A stretch of DNA of 64,000 bases from Vicugna pacos (taxonomy: Eukaryota; Chordata; Mammalia; Artiodactyla; Camelidae). The stretch's first letter is position 1. Each line of letters begins with the position of its first letter. The notes beneath the pieces are model-generated. The model had not been told where the DNA came from, searched no databases, and worked only from the letters and a program-made list of their open reading frames with translations. Where the stretch lies: contig NC_133023.1 in the NCBI RefSeq assembly GCF_048564905.1, positions 92,073,878-92,137,877 of the forward strand, in the 5' to 3' direction. The position numbers and the translations under genes were made by a program. Shown here one piece after another: positions 10,921-21,180 of this stretch.

Positions 10921-12149
10921 TGTAGAGCTCCAGAGCTCTTCAGAGACGCAGCTGATTGCAGAGGCACAAACACTGACCAGCATGTCTGGAGAAACAGGTA
11001 TGAAAGTCTCCTCTGCTAGCTAATGCCTTAGGGACCACCTCTATTCCTTTCTGGGCTGCAGTTTCTCCATCTTTAAAATGCTGGCACGGTACCAAATGGG
11101 CTCCAAGGTCTTCATTTGGGGATGAAAATGGTACCAGGATATCACACTGGCTTCCCCAACCCCATTCCTGACCTCCCTCAACTGGCGTGAGGAAAAAATC
11201 CTTGCACACTGGTGCAGCTCTAACCATGGCACCACCACCCACTTAAACAAATCTCCAAGGTATCGGCCGACCCTTGGCAGCGTCCTTTCCCTACTGCCTT
11301 CACCATAGAACATTCCATTAGGCCAGTGTTGGAGACACACAAGTGAACAGATAATTAGAACATAGAGAAGTAAGTGTGAGCATGAGAAAAGGAACCAGAT
11401 TTCTTCCCGAGGAGTCAAGGATGCTACCCTCAGGTAGTGATGTTAGCACCAAACTAAATGTTTTATCAACAATCCAGGTGACTATTGCAGATTTGCTTGC
11501 TTTTCATCCTGGTATTTGGTACCACCTAATGCACATGTTGGATTCCCAGGCCATTTAGAACCAAAAGTTGGAAGAAGGCAATGAAATCTTTTATGTTTCC
11601 AAAGACCTGGAGAATTAATTAAGGAGGAGAGCAAATTTAGCACTAATAATGCAGAAAGAAACTCTTTCTCTTGGGCGTGTTCTTGTAAGTACTTCTGAAC
11701 TCTTTCACATGAATGGCCTTCTAATTGCATCTCGGGGACGTAATCCTGGAGGATTTGAAATCATTTCCCTTGGCGACTTTGAAACCTTTGATACCATGGC
11801 CTATAGCAGGTGTGATTCCACCTCCTTCCCCGGCTGTTTTCATAAACGGACTTTGGGAGTGTTCACCTCCCCATTTACTAAAGGTGCTGCTGTTTTTGAG
11901 TTACATTTGGGATTCGCTTTAGGTCTCTACTAAGTGGAAAGGAAAAGCCTACTACTGCCTGTTCTGTGTTGATACATGACAATGCTCAGCCCAAGGATTC
12001 TTTCCTGGGATGGAATGATCCATTGGAACATTGCTCCAGGTCTAAAGAAGAAAGGAGAAAGAAATTCTTACAGTACCTCAGATGCCTGTCTGCTAGGACG
12101 CTTACCAATTTGCACCTTATCCCAGTGTCACCCCTCACCCCCCACCCAA
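10921..12149. other. Unique sequence, no gene recognised
   Basis: Several overlapping open frames of 60 to 125 codons lie on both strands (for example minus 11041-11418 and plus 11649-11933). None resembles a known protein, and opposing frames overlap, as in non-coding DNA of moderate GC. I see no splice pattern that would make them exons. Confidence 0.35.
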
Positions 12150-12262
12150 GCTAGGTGTGAGTTCCTGCAGGCAACAACAGTGTTTTAGCTGTCCTGAGAT
12201 GCTATGTGCCAAGGGCCAATGCCTTGTATGTAGAAGGTGCTCTGCCAATATTTTGCCAACAT
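12150..12262 (+). repeat. L2/MIR3-like 3' end
   Basis: GTGAGTTCCTGCAGGCAACA followed by GCCTTGTATGTAGAAGGTGC parallels the 3' end of L2 and MIR3 elements (a gain-of-length block, then 'cctggcacatagtaggtgct'). It is short and diverged. Confidence 0.45.
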
Positions 12263-13679
12263 CTAAACCTTCAGCATTGTTTTATTGTGTTCTCAATCAT
12301 GTTTTATTGTCACATAAAGTCTGACATAAATCATCCTCAAAGGCAATCATCTTCATTTGTTTCCCACAAAGCATAGACATTGTTTCAATATTTTATCAGG
12401 TGGTAAAAATGTAGACTCTGTACTACTTCATTTAGAGGATCTTTCAGGGTTTTAAAACATTATTTTTGTTCATCTTCATTACTTTGTCACAAAATCTAAC
12501 TTCTAGCCTTATGGACAATATGGTTCTCCCAGGGGAGAAAGGCATTGTATAGTAGGTCTTCACTTTACCATACTGGCCTTTTCTTTGGACTACAATCCAA
12601 TCACTGGACACCAAATGTAAATAAAGGATTGCAATAATTCTTTTTAAGTTTCTGAATAATTTATTTTTACAATTGTTACATTTATTTTCCATGAAAAGCT
12701 TTATACTACTGGTTAAAAAAAATCCAATATTATTCATCATGATTTTTGATGGTCTATTTTATACTGACTATAAGAAACCAAACATACCTGAAATCATAGA
12801 GCTAGCAGAGTCCTGAACGATTGTCTAGTGCCATGGGAAAATGCTGGAACGGGAAACAGGTCATAGCATATTCTAAAGTTTGACATAATGACTGTGAAAA
12901 CAGTTATAGGAATAGGGAAAGGGTCCAAATGTTGTTAGTGATTATGACTGAACAGTGGGATTCACTGTGGCTTTAGTTCAATTAAACATGGAAAGCTACA
13001 GTTTTCTGTGACTTTCATGTTTTCTCTTTTGATTAGAAAAAATCGTGGTTAAAATGAAGAATTGTCCAGTGAGATCCATTTGTTTTGCAGAAGCGAAAAT
13101 GGAAGTCCCAGGTGTTCTGGAAAGACCCGGACAAGAAATCTGGCCCCAGGACTTCTAGCCTGAGTTGTCCTTTGAATTGAGACTGGGTAAGACAGAGTCT
13201 TATTATTCCATTTTTTCCAGTTAATCTAAAATTTGAGTAAAATAGAATTCTAAGCATTTGAAAAGCTAATACTCAGTCTAGAGTCAAGTGGGAACCATGG
13301 TTTTACATAAGCAGTGGAAACGACTACCAGACTTCTGGTCTCTTTTAGGTAGAATAGTCATTTGGACTCAACAGCTTACAGGGATCCCCTTGCCCTACTC
13401 CCTAGTTTCTCTTCTCCATCGTCTGCTCTATCCAAGTGCCTAGTGCCAATAGTGGCTTCAGTCATCCAAGGATGCTCATAACTTCTGGTGCAAATGGAGA
13501 TTAGACTGTTTTGGTGAATGGCTCTCAATGGGTCTGAGTATTGATTAGTTTCACTGAAGGAAACCTGAATTTTTACATGATGGGTACTAATTCCTGCAAA
13601 TTGCTGTCACCTCATAATTAGATTGACAGAAATTTCACTCTCCAGGGGCAGAAGATATGAAAACTGGAAGGCTTAAATC
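12263..13679. other. Unique AT-rich sequence, no gene seen
   Basis: No repeat family was recognised. Open frames reach 98 codons on the minus strand (12444-12740) but have no familiar motif. Confidence 0.35.
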
Positions 13680-13689
13680 AGCCTTCTCA

Positions 13690-13918
13690 AATGAGATTTG
13701 CAGATCTTAACTACTATATATAAAATAGATAAACAAGCTCATACTGTGTAGCACAGGAACCATATTCAATATCTTGTAGTAACCTATGGTGAAGAAGAAT
13801 GTGAGAACAACTGTATGTATATTCCTATGTGACCGAAGTATTGTGCTGTACACCAGAAACTGACACATTGTAAACTGACTGTACTTCAATAAAAAATATA
13901 CTAAAACTGAAAAAAAGG
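13690..13918 (+). mobile_element. 5'-truncated L1 3' end with target-site duplication
   Basis: It contains ATTCAATATCTTGTAGTAAC, TACACCAGAAACTGACACAT and CTGTACTTCAATAAAAAATA, then an A-rich tail. The 10-base AGCCTTCTCA occurs just before (13680-13689) and just after (13919-13928). It is therefore a short L1 insertion whose limits are set by the duplication. It has no coding part. Confidence 0.9.
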
Positions 13919-14164
13919 AGCCTTCTCAGAGGACTCTGGGGCTGGGGACTGTGAGGTCAACAGGATGTTTCCAGGTCTTAGTTCTAGGAGGGATTCAGAG
14001 GGCACAGAGAACCACAAAGGAGTGCTGTGTATGCTTAAGGAACCTCTATTTGCAGTGACCTGTAGTATATGAGTGGTGTCCAGTTAGTACAATGCAAAAA
14101 GCAACTGCAAAGCGGTGTCCAGGCTAGAGAATATGATTCCAGGAGTAATCATCATCCCTTCTAG

Positions 14165-14217
14165 AATCAGCAGTTGGTGAACTGCAGCATAAGAGCCAAA
14201 ATTGGCCCACTGACTGT
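14165..14217 (+). repeat. DNA-transposon-like fragment
   Basis: GTTGGTGAACTGCAGCATAA and CCAAAATTGGCCCACTGACT followed by TGTTTTT resemble a widespread mammalian MER-type element ('gcaaactacagcc...ggcccactgcctgttttt'). Only about 50 bases are present before the L1 that follows. Confidence 0.4.
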
Positions 14218-14304
14218 TTTTTTTTAAATGTTATTATTTGTTTATTGAAGTATAGTTGATTTATAATGTTGTGTTAGTTTCAGGTGTATAGCATAGTGAT
14301 TCAG

Positions 14305-14350
<46 letters not shown>

Positions 14351-14493
14351 ATATATATATATATATTCTTTTTCAGATTCTTTTCCATTACAGGTTACTA
14401 CAAGATGTTGAATATAGTTCTCTGTGCTATACAGTAGGTCCTTGTTGTTTATTTATTTTATATATAGCAGTTTGTATCTGCTAAATCCAAACT
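14217..14493 (-). mobile_element. L1 3' end with expanded microsatellite
   Basis: The reverse complement of an ungulate L1 3' UTR: TTTATTGAAGTATAGTTGAT, AATGTTGTGTTAGTTTCAGG, AGATTCTTTTCCATTACAGG and GCTATACAGTAGGTCCTTGT. A long TG/AT simple repeat has grown inside it. It ends at the junction with an older L1 at 14494. Confidence 0.85.
14310..14366. repeat. (TG)n(TA)n microsatellite
   Basis: About 19 TG steps lead into a short TA run. It lies at the L1 3' UTR position where other copies (near 63115-63131) have only a short TATACATATATA stretch. Confidence 0.95.
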
Positions 14494-14966
14494 AACATGG
14501 ATGGATCTTGAAGGAATTATGTTAAGTGAAATAAGTCAGACAGAGAAAGACAAATACTGTATGATCTTACTTATATGTGGAATCTAAAAGATTCATACTC
14601 GTAGAGTAGAATAGTGGTTGTGAGGGGCTGGGGGTGAAATGGGGAGATGTTGGTCAAACGGTATAAACTTTCAGTTATAAGATGAGTAAGTTCTGAGGAT
14701 CTAATGTACACTATGGTGACTATAGTTAATACTATATTATATACTTGAAAGTTGCTAAGAGAGTAGATCTTATATGTTCTCCTTGTAAAAAAGAAATGGT
14801 TATTACGAGATGTAATGAAGGTGTTAACTAACCCTGCAGTAGTAATAATTTTGCAATGTATAAGTGTATCAAGTCATCACATTGCATACCTTAAACTTAT
14901 GCAATGTTATGTGTCAATTATATCTCAATAAATCTGGGCTGGTGGTGGGGAAGTGCAAAAAAAAAA
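14494..14966 (+). repeat. Old L1 (L1MA/L1MB type) 3' UTR
   Basis: AACATGGATGGATCTTGAAG, AATACTGTATGATCTTACTT, GAGGATCTAATGTACACTAT and AGAGAGTAGATCTTATATGT run in order to the tail CAATTATATCTCAATAAATC. The same family recurs at 20300-21180. The A-rich tail ends near 14966. Confidence 0.8.
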
Positions 14967-16134
14967 GAGAGAAAACTTCCTGAAAGCACTAATTAAACCG
15001 TTACTATGGGAGAAGAGAATGAATGCATCAAAACTTGCCCAAGGAGAAAAAAGTTTCTCTTAGAAGATCAGTCCTTCTTTCCCCAGAATCATTGCTGAAT
15101 TTCCCATTCTTAGAAATTCTCAACAAGTACTTTAGGATGAAAGTAAACATTCATTTTAGTTAGGTAAATACAGCAACTGTCTAGTCTTCGGCCACCTTAG
15201 GATTCTCCCTCCCGCCCTGTTTGCATTAGACAATTCAATTGCAAAGCAGGGATCTTCTGCTTTTTGTTCCTAAAGTGGAAACATTACTTTGAGCCTGAAG
15301 TATGAATTTTTCAATCACCACAAGACTTTCTTTCCATTGTTGCACCTGAATTGTGAATTATTTTTTAACCTAGACTATACATTTTTGGTAAATAGGAGTA
15401 TTTTAACAATTTGTACATATAATCAAAAAGTCCTTTCTTTAATTTATTTTTCTGTGGCTGGGATTAAGAAAACAATATCTTGAACACTGCAAGCAGAAAT
15501 ATTATTTTAATATTTGTACAGAGAAAGGAAATTCATGTGTCATGAATTGGCATCTGTATTATTATCATGGATGCTAGAAAATGCATTCTCTTTGGTGGTT
15601 TTTTGACACCAGTGTTTAATGGCAGTTTTACTACAAGCCATCTCTGTGTACATAAAGGAAAAATATATTCAAACAAGTAGAAATAAATGTGTATGATTCA
15701 CCAGCACAGTTAACTCAAGATTTTCCAGCCTTATAACCACAACTGATAGGAAGATTTATCACCACAGCTGTCTGTGTTAAACTTCTTTTCCTGCAGTTGA
15801 AGGAGTCAAATTTCTTCTTGGAGATTAGTCATTTGTGGGGGTGTCGCCAACTGCAAAACGCTTCTGTTATGAATGAGATGCACTTCTCTGTTGCTGTCCT
15901 CCAGTCCTAATTTTTATTTCTTTTTGTGTCTTTCCCACTTCTACACAAAGTTTAATGACTTACACAGTCAAGTCTTCTTTACTTGTTATTCAAACCTAAA
16001 ACTTCAGGCTGCTTTGTTTGATGGTACTGTGGTAACCTCACAAGGAAGGATGGGATGAAATGGCATTTTGGTACATGCTCACAAGGATGAAATCTGAGCA
16101 GATGAGAAATTCTACATGGTGGTGAAAGTGGAAA
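14967..16134. other. Unique AT-rich sequence, no gene seen
   Basis: No repeat family or coding segment was recognised. Open frames are no longer than about 64 codons. Confidence 0.35.
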
Positions 16135-16345
16135 GGGAGCTAACATTTCTTGGGTGGCTATAAATGTGCCAAGCACTGTGCTAGGCTCTTTATTGAAAGT
16201 ATCTCATTTCATTCTTAGAGCAATCCTGTAAGAGGTTAGGTATATTCCCATTTCATACATGACTTTTTCAAGATGGTGTGGCTTATCAGTAACTGAGCAG
16301 GTATGAGAAACCAACTCCCAGTGACTCCAGAGCTCCTCTGTTTTC
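16135..16345 (-). repeat. MIR SINE
   Basis: It reads GCCAAGCACTGTGCTAGGCT, ATCTCATTTCATTCTTAGAG, AATCCTGTAAGAGGTTAGGT and CAGTAACTGAGCAGG, the reverse-complement MIR order. A possible 3' remnant runs on to about 16340. Confidence 0.8.
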
Positions 16346-16440
16346 TTTCTCTAGTTGACTAGGTAGCCTCTGGAGTCCCAGAAGAATACAGTTGGACAAA
16401 GCATTGCTACAACTATACAACTTAGAAGGATTTTTAAGGT

Positions 16441-16852
16441 AACAGCTTTATTGAGAAATAATTCACATACCATACAATTCACCCATTTAAACCATATCAT
16501 TCAATGGTTTTTAGTATTTTCACAGACTTGTGGAATATGACCAGTTTTAGAATATTTTCATCACCTCAAAAGGAAATCCTGTACAATTCAACTATCACTC
16601 CTGTAACACCAATCCTCCCTCCAGTCTTAAAGTGTCACTATTCTACCTTTTGTCTCTATAAATTTGCCAAGTGTGGACATTTCATATAAATGGACTCATA
16701 TATGGGTCCATGTGTGAGCAGCTTATTTAACTTTTCATAATGTTTTCAAGGTTCATCAATGTTGTAGCCTGCATCCGTACTTTGTTCCCTTTTTGTGGCT
16801 GAATAATATTCGTATGGATATACTACATTTTATTTATTTACAACTTATAGGA
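16441..16852 (-). repeat. Old L1 (L1MB/L1MC type) 3' end
   Basis: TTTATTGAGAAATAATTCAC, CATACAATTCACCCATTTAA, TTTTAGAATATTTTCATCAC, GGACATTTCATATAAATGGA and TGTTTTCAAGGTTCATCAAT match the reverse complement of an old L1M 3' UTR. It is cut off at the right near a GGATATACTACATTTTATTT segment. Confidence 0.85.
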
Positions 16853-18630
16853 ATTTGATGCTATGTCTACATCTACAGAAAATTCTAAAGCTGAAAGAGT
16901 CATCAGTGGTTCATCTGCTCTATTATCTACCTAAATTGTGCAAAACTGATTGAATCTGTCGTACTTTTTTCTAGAGGCTTCTGGGAACACGCATCCCCAA
17001 ACTTGCCTCGTCCCACCTCACAATCCCTGGTAACTGTTGTCTTTGTGAAATCATTTTGATTAATCAGATTTTGCTTAGGCCTATATGGAGATTAAGGAGC
17101 TACACATTTTAAGTCTTTGTCAATTGAAAACAAGTAGCAGAACAATTGAGCAAAGAGTGAGATTTCAGTAAATCCATCAGATGTTTAGTATATTTCATGC
17201 CACTTTCACTGGATTGACTGGTTGTTTTACCAACATATAGATAGTTTAACATATTAGGACACGTCTAAAATCGCAGCTGGAAAAATTGGTTAAAAAGCAA
17301 AAGTAATTCACGCATTCACTTAACATCATAACAGGTTGTTTGAGTACAATTTACAAAAAAAACTATGGATGGGCCAGAAAATTTGTTTAAAAACTGGCAA
17401 AATCATTTCGCGGGGGAGATACAGCATATATGCAAAGATTAAACTCTTTCTGTCAAAGTTTTAGTCAATCAACAACTTAATGTCATTTTATGAATGTACT
17501 ACTATTTAATTATATGTTTGACTGAATTGATCAGAAATATTGACACAGTGTAACCTAGTTTAAATATCTTTCTTCAGGCTCCAATGGCCTAAACACCTTT
17601 ATCTTAGGTCCTAAGATGGGAAGAGAAGGAAGCCCTTATTTAAGCAATGGCACAAATGTACAGTAGAATCTAACACATTGGTACAAACCCTAGAGTCATG
17701 GCTAGAAGGGAACAAAGAACTCTTTGGTATTTATCTTGATTAATCACAGAATGTAAGCACTTCAGGAAACCACTTTAAGTGCTTCACCACAAGTGTGCCC
17801 AAAATAGTGCACAGAGAGAGAGGGTAGTACTAGGGAGAGCCACCATAGCAGCCCATTGTGAGAAGTTCTTCTTCAGGGTAGGAACTACAATTTTTTGTTA
17901 CCTACACCTTCTTGGTACTTGTCACACAAGATAAATGGAGTTAATATGCAAGATAGGGTTTATGCAACCACAATCTAGGAATTCTTCTTATCTCATTTTA
18001 TATGCAACCTCCCTCTTTGAACTAATGTATAACAGACCCTCAAATCCTATGTAAAGGTGATTCTATCTCATGATAAGAATTATCTTTTGTAATGAAAATA
18101 CTTTATCATCTTAGAAGAAGTATTGCATAAATTATTCTTGTTTATACTTACAATTTCTTATTTTAAAGTATTTTACATATAATAAATATTAATAAATGTT
18201 TTCTCAAACATCATTTTTACAAATATTAAATTTCCATCACATAAATTTTTCATAAAAAGGATAAACTGAAATTGTTATTCTTTCCCTTCTTCTGTTTCCT
18301 TGCCTTTTCTTCCATGGTGTGCTTTAGCAACCCTTCTGGCCATTTCTGCTCCCAATCCTCATACACATTTATGAGCTTAGCTTTTCTGTGCTCCCTGAGA
18401 GGAATGGCCAAGATTGTGATTCCTCTTCTCCTTCTTCCTATGAAATCTCATATACACTATGTACCTTACCTAATCTTTTTTGTTGTCTTGGCCAACTAGC
18501 TCCCAATGACTTCTCACATGCCACATTCATAAGGGTCCCTGAAACTGAGTCTCTTCCTTTCTGCTCTGTTCCATTCCTCTTCCCCCAACACTAATCCAGT
18601 CTTGAATGAATGTTATCCTTCTTGACCAAA
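16853..18630. other. Unique AT-rich sequence, no gene seen
   Basis: No repeat family was identified. Very AT-rich runs lie near 18120-18260. Open frames on the plus strand at 18272-18594 overlap in different frames and resemble no known protein. Confidence 0.35.
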
Positions 18631-18643
18631 CCTTCTCAGTCTT

Positions 18644-18814
18644 TTTTTTTTTTTAGTGTGGGGAGATAATTAGGTTTACTGATTTATTTGTTTTTAGAGG
18701 AGGTACTGGGGATTGAACCCAGGACCTTATGTATGCTAAGTATGCACTTTTGGGCTATACCTTCCTCCTCCTTTTAAAAAAAATTTTAAAAAGTTTTTAA
18801 TTTTTATTTTTTTT
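18644..18814 (-). mobile_element. tRNA-derived SINE of camelid type
   Basis: On the minus strand the body contains GGTCCTGGGTTCAATCCCCA, which holds a good RNA polymerase III B box (GGTTCAATCCC). It is preceded by a decayed A-box region (GGTATAGCCCAAAAGTGC) and followed by GTACCTCC and an A-rich tail seen here as T-rich DNA. The 13-base CCTTCTCAGTCTT flanks it perfectly at 18631-18643 and 18815-18827. I recall this body as the main SINE family of camelids, which makes it the best host clue in the window. The intact duplication points to a fairly recent insertion. Confidence 0.85.
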
Positions 18815-18827
18815 CCTTCTCAGTCTT

Positions 18828-19834
18828 TATCCTGATTGCCCTTTGTGAAATTTTTTCATGTCTTTCCCCACTCTATGATGCAAAATCTCTTCTCTGGAAG
18901 GACGCTGGGTACAAGGAGGGGGAAATATCAAGAATGACTCTCAGGTGTTAGGGCTAAGGTTTGTGATGTCATACCAGGGAATAGGGACTCAAGTATTTTT
19001 GATTGAGTAAACATATTTGCCTGAATTTCTGGAGAGAGGCCCAAGCTACTGATAAAACATTGGGAGGGATGAGGAGAGGAGAAGAGGTAACCACAGGATC
19101 TTGGCAAACATCAACACTTGGGTACAGGCAGAGTAACTGCTTCAAAAAGCAGAATGAGTAAAGGTGGCTAGAGACATGGGAGAAAAGTTTTCACCTTTTT
19201 CAATGAAGCTTTTCCCGACAATTTGTTTAAAATTTGCAACTCCCTCCTTGGCATTCTTGTCATTGGTGATATGGAAAGACAGTTTCAGAGAAGTGTGGGG
19301 TAAAATGTCAGATTGCTGTGAAGTTTGGATCAAATGCAGGTAAGTAAGTGGAAAGAGCTAATGTACTTCTCTTGGTTAAAAAAGGGAAGAAGTTACAAAC
19401 TTTTGTTACAGGGGAACATAAGGGAATTTTTAAAGATAGGAAGGACTAGAGAATATTTGTGATCTGAGGAGCAAAAGTTAGTAGATAGATTCAAAGCTTA
19501 CCAGAATATGGTTAACCGATGAAAGAAGGTCACTGAGGAGAGAAGAGGAGTTGGAACTCAGAGTATACATAAAGATAATTTAGGGGGGAGGGGTAGCTGA
19601 AAATTACTCTCTTCCACTAAGGAAAGTGGAGAGGAGAAAAGGATATTTTATGATACAGAAATTTTGTCAACTATGGGGAAAGAAAATGTGGGAACCTCTG
19701 CTCGAAGTTCTCTTTTTTTTTTTTAAATGAAAATAAAGAAAGAGTTTTGAGGCTGAGGGGGTTTGAGGAGATTGAGGAAAGTTTGAAATAGGTTTTGAGG
19801 GAAAGAGGGAAAGGCATTGATTAGGCGAGGCCCA
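18828..19834. other. Unique sequence, no gene seen
   Basis: Purine-rich runs are common on the plus strand (for example 19550-19830). No repeat family or exon was recognised. Confidence 0.35.
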
Positions 19835-20023
19835 CAGAGGTTCTCAAACTTGAGGAAGCATCTAATCACCTAGGGGGCTGGTTAAAACACAGAATGCGGG
19901 GCTCCACCCTCCGAGTTTCTGATTCAGCAGGTCTCAGGTGGGGCCTAAGAATTTGCATTTCTAGCAAGTTTCTAGGTGATACTAATGTTGCTGGGCTAGG
20001 AGACCACACCTTGAGACCCACTG
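19835..20023 (+). mobile_element. MER5A, full-length hAT-Charlie MITE
   Basis: It reads CAGAGGTTCTCAAACTTGAG, ATCTAATCACCTAGGGGGCT, TTTCTGATTCAGCAGGTCTC, GAATTTGCATTTCTAGCAAG and CCACACCTTGAGACCCACTG. Its 189 bases equal the usual length of MER5A. The terminal inverted repeats (CAGAGGTTCTCAAACT against AGTGGGTCTCAAGGTG in reverse) are still visible. The 8-base target duplication has eroded. This is an ancient non-autonomous DNA transposon. Confidence 0.92.
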
Positions 20024-20245
20024 GCTGAGGAATATAGAGAGCAATTAGCAGAAAATGTAAAAGGGTCAGCTGAGTTTGAACACCAAGCCACAGGTTTTTG
20101 AAATTTTTCTCAAGTAGCTTTTAGCAGCCCAGGTGTGGAGAATTGGAGACTGTCGCTGGTTGAATTGCTGGATGTGTGTTGAGTCGCAAATATGAAATTC
20201 AAACAAATTAAATAAAACGCAAATGAACAGCAGATTAAATGAAAT

Positions 20246-20289
20246 GCCAGCACCTAGTTGGTACTCAACAAATGGTAGCTGCATTACCA
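20246..20289 (+). repeat. MIR 3' end fragment
   Basis: CCAGCACCTAGTTGGTACTC followed by AACAAATGGTAGCTGCATTA parallels the MIR 3' end ('cctggcacatagtaggtgctcaataaatgttagct'). Confidence 0.55.
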
Positions 20290-20299
20290 ACAAGACAAG

Positions 20300-21180
20300 A
20301 AAGAGCAAGTGTTGGCGAGGATGTGGAGAAAAGGGCACCCTTGTGCACTGTTGATGGGGATGTAAATCAGTACACCCATATGGAAACCAGTACGGAGGTT
20401 CCTCAAAAAATTAAAAACAGAACTACTACATCATCATGAGAGCCCACTTCTAGGTATATATCCAAAAGAAATGAAAAACCAGAATATCAAAGAAGTATCT
20501 GCACTCCCATGTTATTGCAGCATTATTCACAATAGCCACGATGTGGAAACAACCTAAATGAACATCAAGGGATGAGTGGATAAAGATGTGATATATGTAC
20601 ATATGATATATGTTATATAAGATATATATCATATATAGTATATAAGATACATATCATATAGTATATAAGATATATATCACATATAGTATATATGATACAT
20701 ATGAATATTATTCAGCTATGAGAAAGGAAACCCTGCCATTTGTGACAAGATGGAAGTATCTTGAGAGCATTATACTAAGTTGCAATAAGTCAGAGAAAGA
20801 CAAATGCTGTGCAATCTCACTTATATATGGTATCTTAAAAAGCTGAATTCATAGGAAAAAAAGAATAGAATGGTGGTTGCCAGAGGCTGGGGGGTGGAGG
20901 AAATGGAGAGATGTTGGTCAAAATGTATGTGAATAAGTCCTGGGGATCTAATGCACAGCATTGTGATTCTAGTTAACAATATTGTACTATATGCTTGAAA
21001 GTTACTGAGAGAGTAGATCTTAAATGTCCTCACCACAAAAAGGGAAAGGTAATTATGTGACATGATGGAGGTGTTCGCTAACACTACAGTGGTAATCATA
21101 CTGCAATATATATGTGTATCAAATCAACACATTGCACACTTTGACTTAATGTCAATTGTATCTCAGTAAAGCTGGAAACC
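20300..21180 (+). repeat. Old L1 ORF2 end plus 3' UTR (L1MA/L1MB type)
   Basis: The left part is the C-terminal coding region of L1 ORF2 in DNA form (GTTGGCGAGGATGTGGAGAA, CTTCTAGGTATATATCCAAA, CACAATAGCCACGATGTGGA). The right part is the 3' UTR (AATGGTGGTTGCCAGAGGCT, GGGGATCTAATGCACAGCAT, AGAGTAGATCTTAAATGTCC). It carries many changes, so no ORF2 protein remains. An AT-rich minisatellite interrupts it at 20585-20705. Confidence 0.9.
20585..20705. repeat. AT-rich palindromic minisatellite in L1
   Basis: Units of about 23-25 bases resembling AGTATATAAGATACATATCA repeat four times (near 20613, 20636, 20659 and 20684). Each unit is close to self-complementary. It sits where the L1 consensus has a short GTATATATACAC, from which it probably expanded. 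Confidence 0.85.

Noticed and set aside
11041-11933. Cluster of 80-125 codon frames on both strands
   Set aside because: Opposing and overlapping frames without motifs, splice pattern or codon bias fit chance in GC-moderate DNA.
18644-18814. A functional tRNA gene
   Set aside because: The tRNA-like body has a decayed A box, a T-rich (poly-A) tail and a target duplication, so it is a SINE copy.
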